DNA of 64,000 nucleotides, from the NCBI GenBank assembly GCA_017311315.1, contig CM029638.1, forward strand, positions 9,358,368 through 9,422,367, given 5' to 3'. This document shows, piece by piece, positions 34,681 to 46,500 of the stretch. Within the stretch, counting starts at the first letter, position 1; the number at the start of each line of letters is the position of its first letter. A model generated the notes under the pieces. It was not told where the DNA came from, did not search any database, and was given only the letters and a program-made list of their open reading frames with translations. The stretch comes from Dendrocalamus latiflorus. Lineage: Eukaryota > Streptophyta > Magnoliopsida > Poales > Poaceae. Made by a program: the position numbers and the translations under genes.

Positions 34681-35349
34681 AGGATAAAGGAACTCTCGAT
34701 CGACCATGGAAGAATGATGAAGGTAATTCATTTCAAAATGTACCGCTACTTCCTCAGCTAGAGAAATATCTAAGACACGAGCCAGTCTTCCATGAACACT
34801 GACAAAGTCCAAAAGATAACTGATGCTTGACTAGGAACATTGGCAATAGCTGCTCCATTCTTACATTCAGAGAGAACCGCGAGCACTGTACGACCTACAT
34901 ATTTCAGATACTAATCAAAGAAGGCAGACTTGAGCAAAATCTGTAAAAGGCAGAGTTAAGCAAAACTTGCACCCTTCTTATATTAGTAAACAACTGTCCC
35001 TGATGGCATGATAATCAGGAGATTCAGGAGAAGTTTTGGAATCCGAATGTAGATTGAGTAGTAATCCCAAGACAGGTGCTGGGATTGTATGGACGTATGT
35101 TACATATCGGTTGTTCGTGTAATGGGCCAACGGCATTCATAGCGTAAATGCAGCTAAATTCAGTCGGCACTATTTAACGTTGCATGTCCATCTCGAGGTT
35201 CTCGACTGTAAAATTTACATACTGTCCTTCACGGCTGCTTTAGTAGAAGCAATTAAAAGCCAGGCAAAATCATGATTAACAAAGGGCCTAAGGCAATAAG
35301 CGCACGTACAGCAGCATGCGTGCTGGCCGAAATGCCTAGTCGGCCAAGC
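34681..35349. other. 3' flank of PEX11, no other gene seen
   Basis: Intergenic. The 3' UTR of the minus-strand PEX11 gene should lie in about 35160-35349; no further coding sequence is recognised. Confidence 0.4.
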
Positions 35350-36030
35350 TCACGACGGCCAGTTCCTGTACCATCCGGCCCACGCGGACACGAGCCCACT
35401 AATCCCCAACGTGACGGCGTGGTTGCAGAACGGGTTGGGCTCGATGTCCGCGATGGCAATGACCAGGTCGGCGACGTTGGCCGCCGTCGCCATGAGCCGC
35501 ATCACCCGGTCCATCCGGATCCTCCTCACCTCCTTCTCCTTGTCCTTCTCGCCCTCCCTGAGCAGCTTCCTCTCCTGCCTGATCCCCCTCCTGATCATGA
35601 TGATATCCATGGTGATGAAGAACACGTAGCCGACGGACTCGCCGAAGGCGGAGATGAAGCTCATGCGGCGCGCGAGCCAGGCCTCGAGCACGCCGACGCG
35701 TGACAGCCACGTGAAGTGGTCGAAGAAGAAGTAGACCATCTCGCCGGCGTTGGCGAGCACGGCGAGCGCGCCGAACTCCCCCGGGGCGCGGCGCAGCGCG
35801 TTGAAGCCCGTGAGGAAGCGGCCGGACCGGAAGGCCTTGCGGCTGAGGCCGGAGGCCGTCTCCCAGTTCTTGGCGCGCTTCGCGAGGTCGAGGCTGGAGG
35901 ACTCGGCGGCCCAGTGCGCGAGCTTGGACACGTACTGGAACGTCTTGACCAGCTTGTCGATGCCATCGCGCTTCGCGAGGAAGACCACGAGCTTGTCGAG
36001 CGTGTCGCCGGCGCTCATGGCGATGGCCAA
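35350..36030 (-). CDS. PEX11: Peroxisomal membrane protein 11 (PEX11)
   Basis: Intact single-exon gene for a 226-aa PEX11-family protein, which remodels and elongates the peroxisomal membrane before division. The N-terminal part carries the conserved amphipathic-helix region (DTLDKLVVFLAKRDGIDKLV, FQYVSKLAHW, KNWETASGLSRKAFRSGRFL). A hydrophobic block follows (FGALAVLANAGEMVYFFFDH, about 88-107), then FITMDIIMI (about 138-146). A charged loop (QERKLLREGEKDKEKEVRRI) separates this from a C-terminal membrane segment (about 196-216, including LGISGLVSAWAGWY). Plant PEX11 proteins are usually 220-250 aa, so it is full length. It most resembles grass PEX11-1/-2/-3 types; the exact member was not assigned. 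ATG at 36030 is used, but the Met four codons in (MSAGDTLDKL) is an equally likely start. GC-rich antisense frames are shadows. Confidence 0.95.
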   Translation of the reverse strand: MAIAMSAGDTLDKLVVFLAKRDGIDKLVKTFQYVSKLAHWAAESSSLDLAKRAKNWETASGLSRKAFRSGRFLTGFNALRRAPGEFGALAVLANAGEMVYFFFDHFTWLSRVGVLEAWLARRMSFISAFGESVGYVFFITMDIIMIRRGIRQERKLLREGEKDKEKEVRRIRMDRVMRLMATAANVADLVIAIADIEPNPFCNHAVTLGISGLVSAWAGWYRNWPS

Positions 36031-36250
36031 TTGCGGTGGCTTGGGGGGAGCTCAGTGCAGGCGCGCCCGTGCGCGCATGGGAGAGGCTTGGAGCCTTGGA
36101 GTGTGAGAAGTGGCCGCGAGCGGCGTTTGTGGTTTGGCTTGGGATAAAAGGGTCGTGGCGGGTGCTTGGCTAGGATGCGTTTGTCCTCTGCGCCAGAAGT
36201 AATTTTCTGTTGGTGATGAGGATTGAGAGCAGCAGAGGAGAGGAAGGGCT

Positions 36251-36260
36251 GTTTATATTG
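36251..36260 (-). promoter_or_regulatory. Candidate PEX11 TATA box
   Basis: Minus-strand CAATATAAAC lies about 220 bp upstream of the PEX11 ATG. It is followed by CT-rich sequence (CCCTTCCTCTCCTCTGC) typical of a plant transcription start and leader. Confidence 0.45.
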
Positions 36261-38042
36261 TCTTCAGTTTTTTTACTTCTATTTAAAGAAGTTAAAAATT
36301 AATATAAATATATGTATTTCCGAAGTAGCTTTTTTATTTTCTGCTTCCGTTTCGCTTTAGAGATTAGATAAGAGGTCAAGGTTATATTATGTATTCTACT
36401 CCTCTCATTTCTATCTTATACATATATACCTCTTTTTTTTTCTCATCATCCACGTCGTCCTTCTAAAAACCAATTCTCTCATTCATTTTCAACGAAAATT
36501 CATGGCTGCATCCGAAAGACGCACCGCACCCAACGTCTTTGCTTGCTTGCTTGATTGGTGCCTTGGTTCGTTCGTTGGTCTCTTTATTATTATTATTATT
36601 TTTTTGTGTGCCGTTGGGTTCTACTTATGTCTAAATCTTTTCGTCAACAGTGTATCTTAGTCTTAGAATTGTTACCTAATAACCATTAGACAACACTCTA
36701 CAGACAAAACAAGAGATTCTTCTATGTTCTCGAGAAGGGGAAAAAAAAGCAAGAGATTCTAAAAAGAAAAGAAAAGAAAAGAAAAAGTACCCAGTTCAAA
36801 GCCTATCCTAGACTCGGGTGTAAGTCCATATGGACACTTCCACAATTGACACGGCCCACCTGGTTCATCATTGCTTATTGGACCGCGTTGCTTCTACTCC
36901 GCCTTCCCCTTTGCCGAAGCCGTGCAATTGCGGCGTCCCCTGCGTCCGGCGCTGCTAGACGGATAGTTCGGGAGGCCTCCGTCCCTTTCGCCTCCGGCCT
37001 CCGGCCGGCGAGAAGCCGAGGTAAGGATTTCTTAGGTCTACGTAAAATAGAGTGTTCTTATTTGTACTGGTGTACCACGGGTGCAGTATCTCAAGAATCC
37101 ATTTTTTATATTCTCATGTTTCTGTTTATTAGAGTCAGACCTAACTAGTGACCATTCTCTTGAATTTCATGCTACTTACCTAGTTGGGGGCTTTGTCATA
37201 TGAAATATGTCAACTTTCAGTAGGTGACTTACCAGGCGATACGCTCCCAAAAAACACGTTGCATTTTAGTGCATTTCTAGGTACTTGGGTATTTATCTTT
37301 TGGCTTCAATCTTGTACTTCAAACTGTAGCAGCACGTGGCTAGCCTTCTTGACTCTTGTTAAACTTTGCATTTGGTGGTAACATAATGTCTTTAATGAGG
37401 TGCACGTGAGACAAATGAGTTCCATTTTTTGGTGGTATGTTTTATCATGTTTCCTAACCTATATGCCAGTGTGATGACAATGTCATAGGGTATTTATAAA
37501 ATTGTGTTCCAGCTATAAGTTATAACTGAACCTGGAGTTCTGTTCAAAACATTAATCGAGTAAGAAGTATCTCAAAACATTAACTGAAATCATTAAGTTC
37601 TATAGACTATTAGACCTTTTGGAAAAATTTGCCCATTGTACTCTCCTTTATTGTGCAATTAGTTGTTGTGACATAACTCTTTCCTATATGTGATCCTTTC
37701 ATCACATGGATTGATAATCTTTGGTTCAGTACCATCCAACAAATGGTTGAGTAACATGGAAAGACAAACAAATACTAAGCGTCTAAGCCAACTACTAGAT
37801 CTAAATGTTGATTTATTTTACTGTTCCCAACCTGATATCGAACTGGATTACATTTCCTTTTAAGTAGGGATTAACTCAGAAGTGTCTTCATGGCTGAAAA
37901 TTGATGTAGGACACATGCTTGCCGTCTTTTCCTGAATATATGTGTGTGTGCGCAGTCTTTTCCCTCTTTCCAGTGTACACATTAATTTGCACATCTGTGA
38001 ATTTCTTGCAGACCAGCGGAATTTTAAAGTTTTATGCGAATA
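36261..38042. other. No supported gene; possible orphan first exon at 36846-37018
   Basis: A GC-rich block (36846-37018) ends in GCCGAGGTAAGG, a good splice donor, and is followed by AT-rich, intron-like DNA. It could be the 5' non-coding exon of a transcript on the plus strand. A possible partner is the splice-flanked segment at 39451-39518. Nothing else is recognised. Confidence 0.3.
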
Positions 38043-38318
38043 TGCTCAGTTGGGCTGAATTTTGGTAACTTATGGCTTAATTTAACCGTAACTGGCTGAA
38101 TTACACTGTAGCTGATGTGACTTATTTGGCATAATTAAATTTAAAAATTTTAAAAATATAAAACAGGTTAGCTCATCATGTATAATGCAAACGAATACAG
38201 GAAAAAAGAACCGACAAAAAAGCTCAAAAAATGAAAAACCAGAAAAAGACGAAATTTAGGGATAGTAAAAAATAAATCGGAAGCCAGAAGCCCAAGCCTA
38301 AATGAGCGACCACAGAAA
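38043..38318. mobile_element. AT-rich MITE, copy in same orientation as 63168-63432
   Basis: It starts TGCTCAGTTGGGCTG and ends AAGCCTAAATGAGC, giving imperfect inverted termini TGCTCAKTTG. The interior GGTTAGCTCATCATGTATAA then GCAAACGAATA and A-rich tracts aligns along its whole length with 63168-63432. No clear target-site duplication was seen. Confidence 0.6.
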
Positions 38319-39450
38319 TGGAGATTGTTTAGCGTAAAGATGACCTGAAAGTGAGCTAGTGATCCTTCCAAGCAAATCAACGGGAGACTAATGATGATTC
38401 CTATGGTTGGAAAAATGAAATGGGGTAAGAACAGCCTTCAAACACAAGCTTCTCTGGGACTCTTCTGACAACGATGTTCTTTCTTCTTTTTTCCTCCCTC
38501 CTTTCTACATTAGCCTTTCAAAAAAAGAAGATTGTTATTTTTCTCCTTGTTATGTTGAGCTGTGCAATAATATTCATTATCTAGGAAAAACATTTGTACA
38601 GAAAGATGAAAATTTCAATGCATTAACTCTGTAAGGAAATACGATACTGAAGACAGTAGTATGTCGTTGGTCGGTCTCGAGGTTCAGTCTTCTTACTGAA
38701 TTAAGAATTATGGCCCGAGAACCATAATTTCTGACCAGCTGCAATCGCCCGTGATGTTATATAATGGACAGAACAAATAGTAACAGGGAAAGAGCTTGAC
38801 ACCAAAGAGGGGCGTCAATGAAGAAGGCTCGAAGAAATTACCTTTCTAACTTGCTCGCAAAGTCTCCCTTTTCCTCTGTTGACTACTTGCTTACGGTTGT
38901 TGATGCCAAACTATAAAAATTGACAGAAGCTTGTAAAGCATTTCAAAGGACTGTAGGTGCTAACCGTTCCAACTGACTGCACGTAAAACAAGGGAAGGGT
39001 TTCACTACAACCACCAAACCCATGATGGATGCAAAGTTTCTGTTCTCGACTGGCGGCAAACGGCACAAAAATCTAGTTCAGTAACTAACAAATTTTACCT
39101 GGCATCAATGCGAATGAAGCAGTGGAGAACTGCAGCCTAGGTTCCTGCCCTATCGAACAGAGAGATATGCTGAATGACATTGGCTCTGAATTGAAGTTGG
39201 CACAGGTTTCGTACCACCAAGCGACGCAAGCATGCCATTGATGGCACCTTCCTTCCTATGCATGGGCGCGCATGAGTATGCCATTGATGTACTTGTCTGT
39301 TTCACAGTGAGAAATACTGGTTAAACTGATGCTTGTGTTAAGCCGTTGGCAGCTGCTGCAGTCTGATTGCCAGTTGCCAGTGACTAGAAGAACACATCTC
39401 AAGAAAAATTAAGTCAGTGAACTGATGAGGAGGCTGTGCTTACCTGCCAG
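38319..39450. other. No feature recognised
   Basis: Intergenic sequence of mixed composition with no coding or repeat signal I can support. Confidence 0.4.
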
Positions 39451-39518
39451 AGCTGATGATGCCCTTGATGTGCTCCAGCAAACTCTGCACATAGTACAAG
39501 AACAACCGACAGTTCATA
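39451..39518 (+). other. Splice-flanked 68-bp segment, possible exon of an unknown transcript
   Basis: The segment follows a TTACCTGCCAG acceptor and ends CAGTTCATA before GTAAGC, a strong donor. It is open in frame (ADDALDVLQQTLHIVQEQP). No relative is recognised. It may be an exon of a plus-strand transcript beginning near 36846, or coincidence. Confidence 0.25.
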
Positions 39519-39566
39519 GTAAGCATACCTTTATTTCATTCAACAGCCTCTTTCTGCGGTTGTTTT

Positions 39567-40160
39567 TGTTGAGAATAGATTCACATCGCTTGTGGGAAGA
39601 AAAATAATAATTTATAAGTATGAGGCAGACCTCATCTATTAGACTAGTCTTTTGGAGAGAAGAAGATCTAATATCACTTATAACTCTCTTGCTCCGTAGA
39701 GTTAGTTGTGTTCAGCTCGTTTAGACTTGTGGCTCAGGGAGTAAACCAGTTGGATCTAGGCATGAGGCTAAGGTCCAACCTAACAATTAGTATCAGAGGC
39801 TAAGTTCTTTTCTAGGCTAATTCCTACAATTCGTATCAAAACCTAGGTGCCTAACATCTTCTTAGCCTCATAGTTGTTGGGGTAGGAGTGCACACCTGAT
39901 ATGTGAGGAAGAATGTTGAGAATAGTCCCACATAGATGGTGGGAAGGAAAAAAGTACAACTTATAAATGTGAGGGAAACCTCACCCCCTTATAAGTGTGA
40001 GGGAAAACTCGCTCATTAGATTAGTCTTTTAGGAAGAATGCTCAATATCACTTATAAATCTGTTGCTCCGTGAACTTAGTTGTTTTCAATCCGTTTGAAC
40101 CTATGAACTAGGGAGTAAACCCGGTTGAATCTAGGCATAAGACTAAGATCCGATCTAACA
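39567..40160 (+). mobile_element. TRIM (miniature LTR retrotransposon) with perfect 5-bp target-site duplication
   Basis: Two direct repeats, 39567-39785 (219 bp) and 39914-40160 (247 bp), both start TGTTGAGAATAG and end CTAACA, so they have TG...CA LTR termini; identity by eye is about 70-75%. Directly after the first is a methionine-tRNA primer-binding-like site, TAGTATCAGAGG (39788-39799). A purine-rich tract (TGAGGAAGAA) precedes the second. GTTTT flanks the whole element on both sides (39562-39566, 40161-40165). The 128-bp interior has no coding capacity. The second LTR contains a ~28-bp internal duplication (CTTATAARTGTGAGGGAAA twice) absent from the first. Confidence 0.9.
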
Positions 40161-40596
40161 GTTTTTACCATGTTAGCACCACAGATCTATGATACCCCTC
40201 TCAATATTCATTGCATCTCTTAACAATCTCAGGCATAATCAGCAATATTTGAAAATATATTACGAAAACAATCAAATTTGAACACAAATATGGCATATCT
40301 AATGTATAAATTTCATATTAGTTCTCTCTGTCACAAATGGCTTTACAAAGTACTAGTCCAAACAAAACCAAATACAGATAACAATGATTACACAGCTTAC
40401 AACTAAACATCCCTTGAAAAGAAATCTAACAAAAAGAAGGGAAAGTGAGTATAGCACCGTGTTCAAATTCTCTAGATGTTTACACACTCAATTCAATCAA
40501 TGAATGCTTGGTATCTGTTCGCGTCAGAGCCAATTCTGTATGCCTGTGTTTGGGAACTAAAAAACTGGTGGGGGGCAGGGGCTCAAAGCTTGTTAT

Positions 40597-43500
40597 CTAA
40601 GCCCTTGAAGCTCTTCGCTCCCATGTTTCAACCTGCTTTATTGAATTTTCTTTCCTCCGTTTTAGCATTGTGAGCTCCTGAGGGTTGAAGGGAGGAGGCA
40701 GATCACATGGACCCGCATCATGGGCAGATTTCACCATGGATTCCATAAGAAACTTCTTCTCAATGCCTTCAGCTTGGCAGGCCAGAGACTCGGGACAGAC
40801 CTCAACAGCTTCAGGTGGCTTAGTTGGCTTGAACCTTAGGAGCTTGGCATATTCAGTTAAAAGGTGAAGCATGTAATCATAAACATGGTCCATATTAACC
40901 TCTTCTTGAATAAAATCGCTTGCTTGCTTTCCTATGCGCTGTGCCTATGACAGATTTAGAAGTATGAGTACAGTATTTTATTGAAAAATTATGTAATAGA
41001 TTTCTCAAAAAGAAAAAGAATAGTGTAATAGACTGCAACATAAAGACACACTAAAATTCTTAATATTCTCCACAACAAAAGTTAGCATTTAAGAAATTCA
41101 TAAACTCTAGCAAACTCCAAATGGTCATTAGTAAAGAAAAAGCAAGTGAAACGTACTTCATTAAACACCAGTCAGCTTGGTCAATTTCAATTGAAGAATA
41201 CAACAAAATCTTGGATTAAATTGTCTAGCAAACAGTGCTTAACTCATTTACTTTCAACAAAAGGTCAAAAATATACCATGACCAGTTATTTCTCAGTGCA
41301 CAGTTAGGAGCAGAAGTTGTTTGTGTGGAACCCTTTTAATAACACCATAGAAGCCCATTGCCATATGGTTCATGTTTTAATCAGTTTGCCTCAGACCAAG
41401 TGGACATCTATTAGTACCAAACTCAGTTTGTTATGACCATTCCCATCTATACTGTTTAGCATTGCAAAACTTAATTGCCTACATACATAGATGTTGATAG
41501 ATGCAAAGTACCAATTGCTTGTGAGAGTTGCCCCAATCAACAGCATGCTTTATGGAGCCACATTTATTGTCATCCTGAACTGGCCAATAATGCTGAATCG
41601 GCACAAGTGACCTTGAAAAGAAATCATAGTATTTCGGTGTAACCAACAATGTCATTGAATCACATGCTAGAATATATTTCTGACTGATTGACCATGCTGA
41701 TCCTTCTATGTAGATCTTGTACCTGTTAAACATTAACCCAATGTTAAGAGAATGTTAAGAGCTAAGTACCACAAACAAAACTACATACGTCCTTGCTTGT
41801 TATCACCTGAAAAGAACAATAAAATAAAATAAACCTGTGAGTGCACTGACTGCCCAAATCTGAGTTCTTATACCCTGCTTTGCTCTCTTTGAACCAGTCC
41901 TACACCCCAAACAACAAAGTAAAACCATAAATACTGTAAGCATTGGTCCTCAAAAGTAAAAATATTTACAGAAGTCATCACTCAACAGAATTTGATGGTT
42001 TTGAGTATGCCAAATTAAACCATGTAAGTATACTTTCTCCAATTGAGGTTCACTCATTACAGGGGTGACACCATTAACAGACAAGTTACCTGAGTGTAAA
42101 TCCTTGCGTTCCAATCTTGCGTACTGGAGACATTACACCTAACCAATTCCTGCCGTGTCACAGCAACTGCTGGATTCCCTTTCCAGTAAGCATAAGGTTC
42201 TCTATCCAACCATCTTACCCTATTATTACCATCCTTCAAGTCTTTCTGCAGGGCATCCCATGGCTTTATGTTGATCTCTGGCCTACCAAACATGAACAGT
42301 TATTAGAGCGGCCGAGCTTCATATGCACATCACCCAACCATACAGGTCCAAACTTTTAAGTTTTGGAATCCCCTAAACATTTGAATATCCTATTAGCAAT
42401 ATTGAAAGCATTAGCTACTAGTAATTTACTAGTGTGCGGATATCTGAGTAGACAATGCTCTGTGCAGTAGTAATGATGTCCTCAAAGTGCTAATCAGATC
42501 TTCATCTATTAATGTTTTTCAGACCCAAAGGTTATAAGTTATTATAAACAAACAATTTCGATGATATATTCGTACTTGTAAGTAATGAAGTACAAGCAAG
42601 TAAGGCATTAAGCATAGGAGTATGTTACACAGTAAAGAGCGAGAAGAAAGAAGGCGAGCAAGCATAATTACCAGCCCCAGAAAGACCAATCCGGGAAGAC
42701 GATATCCAGCGTCCTGTCATCCCCGCAGTACCGGAACAGCGGCGGCATGAAGGGGGCGTGTTCCCCACGGTAGAGGTGCGCGCGGACGACGGGCCAGTCG
42801 ACGCAATCGAACATGAGGTCGAGGTCGGGGACGCGGCCGGGGTAGCGGCGGAGCAGCTGGAGCACGCCCCAGATGGTGAAGAGGTCGCGCGTCTGGAATG
42901 CCGGGCGGAAGCGCTGGACGAAGGCGCGGCCGCTTAGCACGACGAGGCGGAAGCTGGCGGTGACGCGGGCGCGCGCGAGCATGGCGCGGGTGATGCCCCC
43001 CGCAGCGCGCCATGGGCGGAGGTCCTCGTGGATGAAGCGGAAGTAGGAGGGGCACGAGGAGTTGGAGGAGGTGGTGGTGGTGGTGGCCGGCGGGGGGTCA
43101 AGGGAGGAGTGGCAGGAGGACGAGGAGGCGATCGCGAGGGCAAGGGTTTGGGAGGCTTTGCGCATTTTGGCGCGGCCGGAGAGGTTGAGGCGGAGGGGAG
43201 GCGTGGGGCAGGATATGGTGTAGGTGGGAGGCGGCGGCGGTGGTGGTGGTGAAGAAGGCGGCGGCGGGGGGTGCTTCGTTTGGGAGTGGAGAGCGATGGC
43301 GGGAATGGCCGCGGTGGTGGGGAGGCTTGCCTGGAACTGCAAAGGCGAGGGATGAAGAATTAAAAGTTTTTTTATTAAAACGGAATTAAAAGGATTTCTT
43401 TGCAAATTGGTACCAAAAGAAATCAAAATATTAAAACGCACAAGGTAAAACGTAAAATGAGTTTGAGCCTGCTATTTAATTTATTTTCACAAAAGCGCTG

Positions 43501-46500
43501 ACGTGATGGGTCTTTTTGAAAAAGTCAATAACTCATATGCAATTTCAAAAACCCAAGGGTTTTTTTACAAAATCGCTGTCGTGACAGCGATGCCCTAGAC
43601 CGAATCCCTCCGGCTTAATATAAAAGTATTTTTATTAAAAAGAAATTAAAAGGATTTTTTACAAATTGGTACCAAAAGAAATAGAAATATTAAATCGCAG
43701 AAGGTAAAATGTAAAACGAGTTTGGGCTTTCTATTTAATTTATTTTTCAAAAGCACTGATGTAGTGGGATTTTTCTGGAAAAGTTGAGAATCCGTACACA
43801 ATTTTAAAAAATCAAAGAGTTTTTTTTATAAAATCGCTGATGTGACGGTGATAACCAAGACGGAATCTCCCGGACTTTATGAGTATACGTGGGCGTAGGC
43901 CCCGAACACCCTCTCCCTTTCCAGGCCAATAGCCTTGGGCCTTTAGGAATATCTACCCCTCTATAATACACCAAAATTTTCTTTACTAAATTCACCCCCC
44001 TCAACCACCCCCACAGTCATGCCTAATCTAAGTCTACTCAGATTTGTATACCAAAGTAATTCAACTTCATACAAATGAATGGCATGGATCTCTCCTCAAG
44101 CCTTATTCTCTTACTCATTGAAGATCCTAAGGCCAAAATCATCCGGATCATGCACATCATTGAACCCAGAACCTTCTTAAAAAAAGTAGTCTGACGTGTG
44201 GGCCCACCCCCCTCCAACCGCCCATGCGCCTGCCTCCCCACACGAGCCCGTGCGCCTCCTCCCCTGATTTCTCCCTCGCCTCCTCCCCCGCTCTCCGCGC
44301 CGCCGCCTCCTCCCCCGCCCTGCGCTCCGCCTCCTCCCCCCGCCCTGCGCCGCCGCCGCCTCCTCCTCCCCACCCCGCACCGCCGCCTCCTCCCCCGCTC
44401 ATCCGATCCGCCCTCGCCTCCTCCTTCCTACCCCGCGCTGCCGCCTCCTCTTTCCCACCCCGCGCTGCCGCCTCCTCCTCCTCCCCCCGCTCCTCCGCTC
44501 CGCCCTCGCCTCCTCCTCCCCACCCCGCGCTGCCGCCTCCCCCGCTCCCCCCTTCCCCTACGCAACCGCCCCCAGAAAAACCTCATCTCCGCTGCAACGC
44601 CGCCTTGCCTCCTCTCTGCCGCCCCCTCCCACGGCGCCGCCGCCCCACCAAACCCCAGATCTAGAGGTGGCGCGGATCTCTCTCCGCCTCGGGCTGTTTC
44701 GTCTTGCGCGCGGGACCTGCCCATCGGCGGCGGCGTCCTCTGTGGCGTGCCCCCCGAGGTCGAGGTCTACCGCGGCAGCCCCGAGCGCAGCCGCCCGGTC
44801 TCCCCTGGGGCTGCCGCCGCCGAGCCCTCCGTCTGCTTTGAAGAAGCTCACTGTAAAACCAAATATACTCCGCCGCAGAGAAGTAAAAGCATTTCATGTT
44901 TGAGGAGATGTCTCATGCTTCTCTGTACCATCATCCAGAACTGTCCTTGGGCCTCTTCCTCACTGTAAATTGCAGGCGATGCTTTGAAGAAGCTAGAGGA
45001 AAAGGGTTTGGTTATTTGTTTTGTTGTTGGTCGGAGGTTTTCTTCTGGCCGACTAAATTTCTACTTGTGCTAATTGCAAGCTCCCTGAAAGGAACAATCT
45101 GCGAATTATGTTATACCTCAAAATTATATCTCCACCAAATCAGCACACACATTTGGTGGATTGCCACTTTAGCATTTGTCTATTGGGTAGTTGAGGATTA
45201 TTTATGAAAAGTACTTTTGTGATCTCTGTTAGCATTAATTCAAATCTATCTGATTTTGTGCATGCCAAATATTATGTAGATAATTCATTTTTCTGTCATT
45301 AGTTATCGGTAGTTTTTCATGTTAAGCAACATTTTGTGTAATAACAAAAATATTATTTCTTACCATCCAGTTCAGGTTTATGGCAACTGTTGAAGGAATG
45401 TTTTCCTTGCCCAATTGTTTTATAATGTTAGTGTAGATCTCTGTAAGATAAGAACTTCAAATCACATTCACTTGTTTGTGTGAATTACCTTGCATACTTG
45501 TTCATGTAGAAGGGCTGGATTACATTGAGAAAATAAAAATGGGAACAAATCTTTTATACTGAAATCTGGCTGCACACATAGCTTTAAATTAACACTCACC
45601 TACATATTTTTTTTTGCTATATCCCTTCTGGATAAGACTAATATTGGGACTTTGGGAGGAACTTGATGGAGTTGGGGAGTTGGCTAGAATTGTGGTAGTT
45701 TAACATATTTACATAGTGCGGACTGTGTACAATCTTATTTCAAGTCCTATATTGTTAGCATGGCTCATCAATCTTTGCACAGGCTGCACATTTTCAGGTT
45801 GCATCCAGAGATGGTCCAGTGATCATTTTGTTTATTGGTGCTCTGTGAGTTTTCTAATTTGCTTATGTTGCTAGCTGCGCTTTTCGATAATATTATTCTG
45901 TTTCATGTGTTAGTCATGCTTTCATATCCTAATTTGGTCCTAATAATTCCTAATGAATGATCATTGTGCTCAGGGGCAGGGAGCAGTGGCTTTGCTCAGT
46001 GCACGCAGTCAAGGACCTGGTTGCTCCTGGACGACACGCAGTAGGCAAGGCAATGGCGCAGTGGCGCACAGACCATGTGAAGATGGCATTTACTTCTAAC
46101 AATAACTGGGAGTACCAAGATAGAGATTTTCTTTTGGCATTATGATGTGCTTCTTGGTCATGATGATATAGAATGGGATAGTACCGTCGCAAAGATTCAA
46201 GGTTATGCGCTTTATACTCTTGTCCTCAAAAGTTCTATTCATTTATGAGAATTTCTCTTGCCGTACGATAGTTGAGATAAACTGGTATCTCTAAAGCTCT
46301 AATAAAGTAGATGACTCCCCTGCAGTCTGAAATTCTGAATGCTCTACTAATGTAGAATAACACTGTAGAGGAGTCAGTCACCTATTTGGATCTAAATGGT
46401 ATAATTTTGTTTTTCAACCGATCACTTCAATCACATAGACTTATTTGTGTTTAATTTGCGACATTTTAAGAAGAGCAATCAACAAACTTTCCGTAATTGA

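Noticed and set aside
35272..36147. Long plus-strand ORFs across PEX11
   Set aside because: Antisense shadows of the GC-rich PEX11 gene, with low-complexity His/Pro/Gly translations.
42668..43441. Continuous 257-aa ORF starting at 43441 as the true N-terminus of GT90-A
   Set aside because: Its first ~35 residues come from the repeat DNA upstream of a good CTTTGCAG acceptor at 43337, include no anchor, and differ from the structure of gene B, where exon 2 begins at the same point.
44198..44968. 256-aa proline-rich ORF and overlapping Gly/Arg ORFs
   Set aside because: CCTCC-type low-complexity DNA opens all frames on both strands; no conserved motif and no evidence that it is translated.
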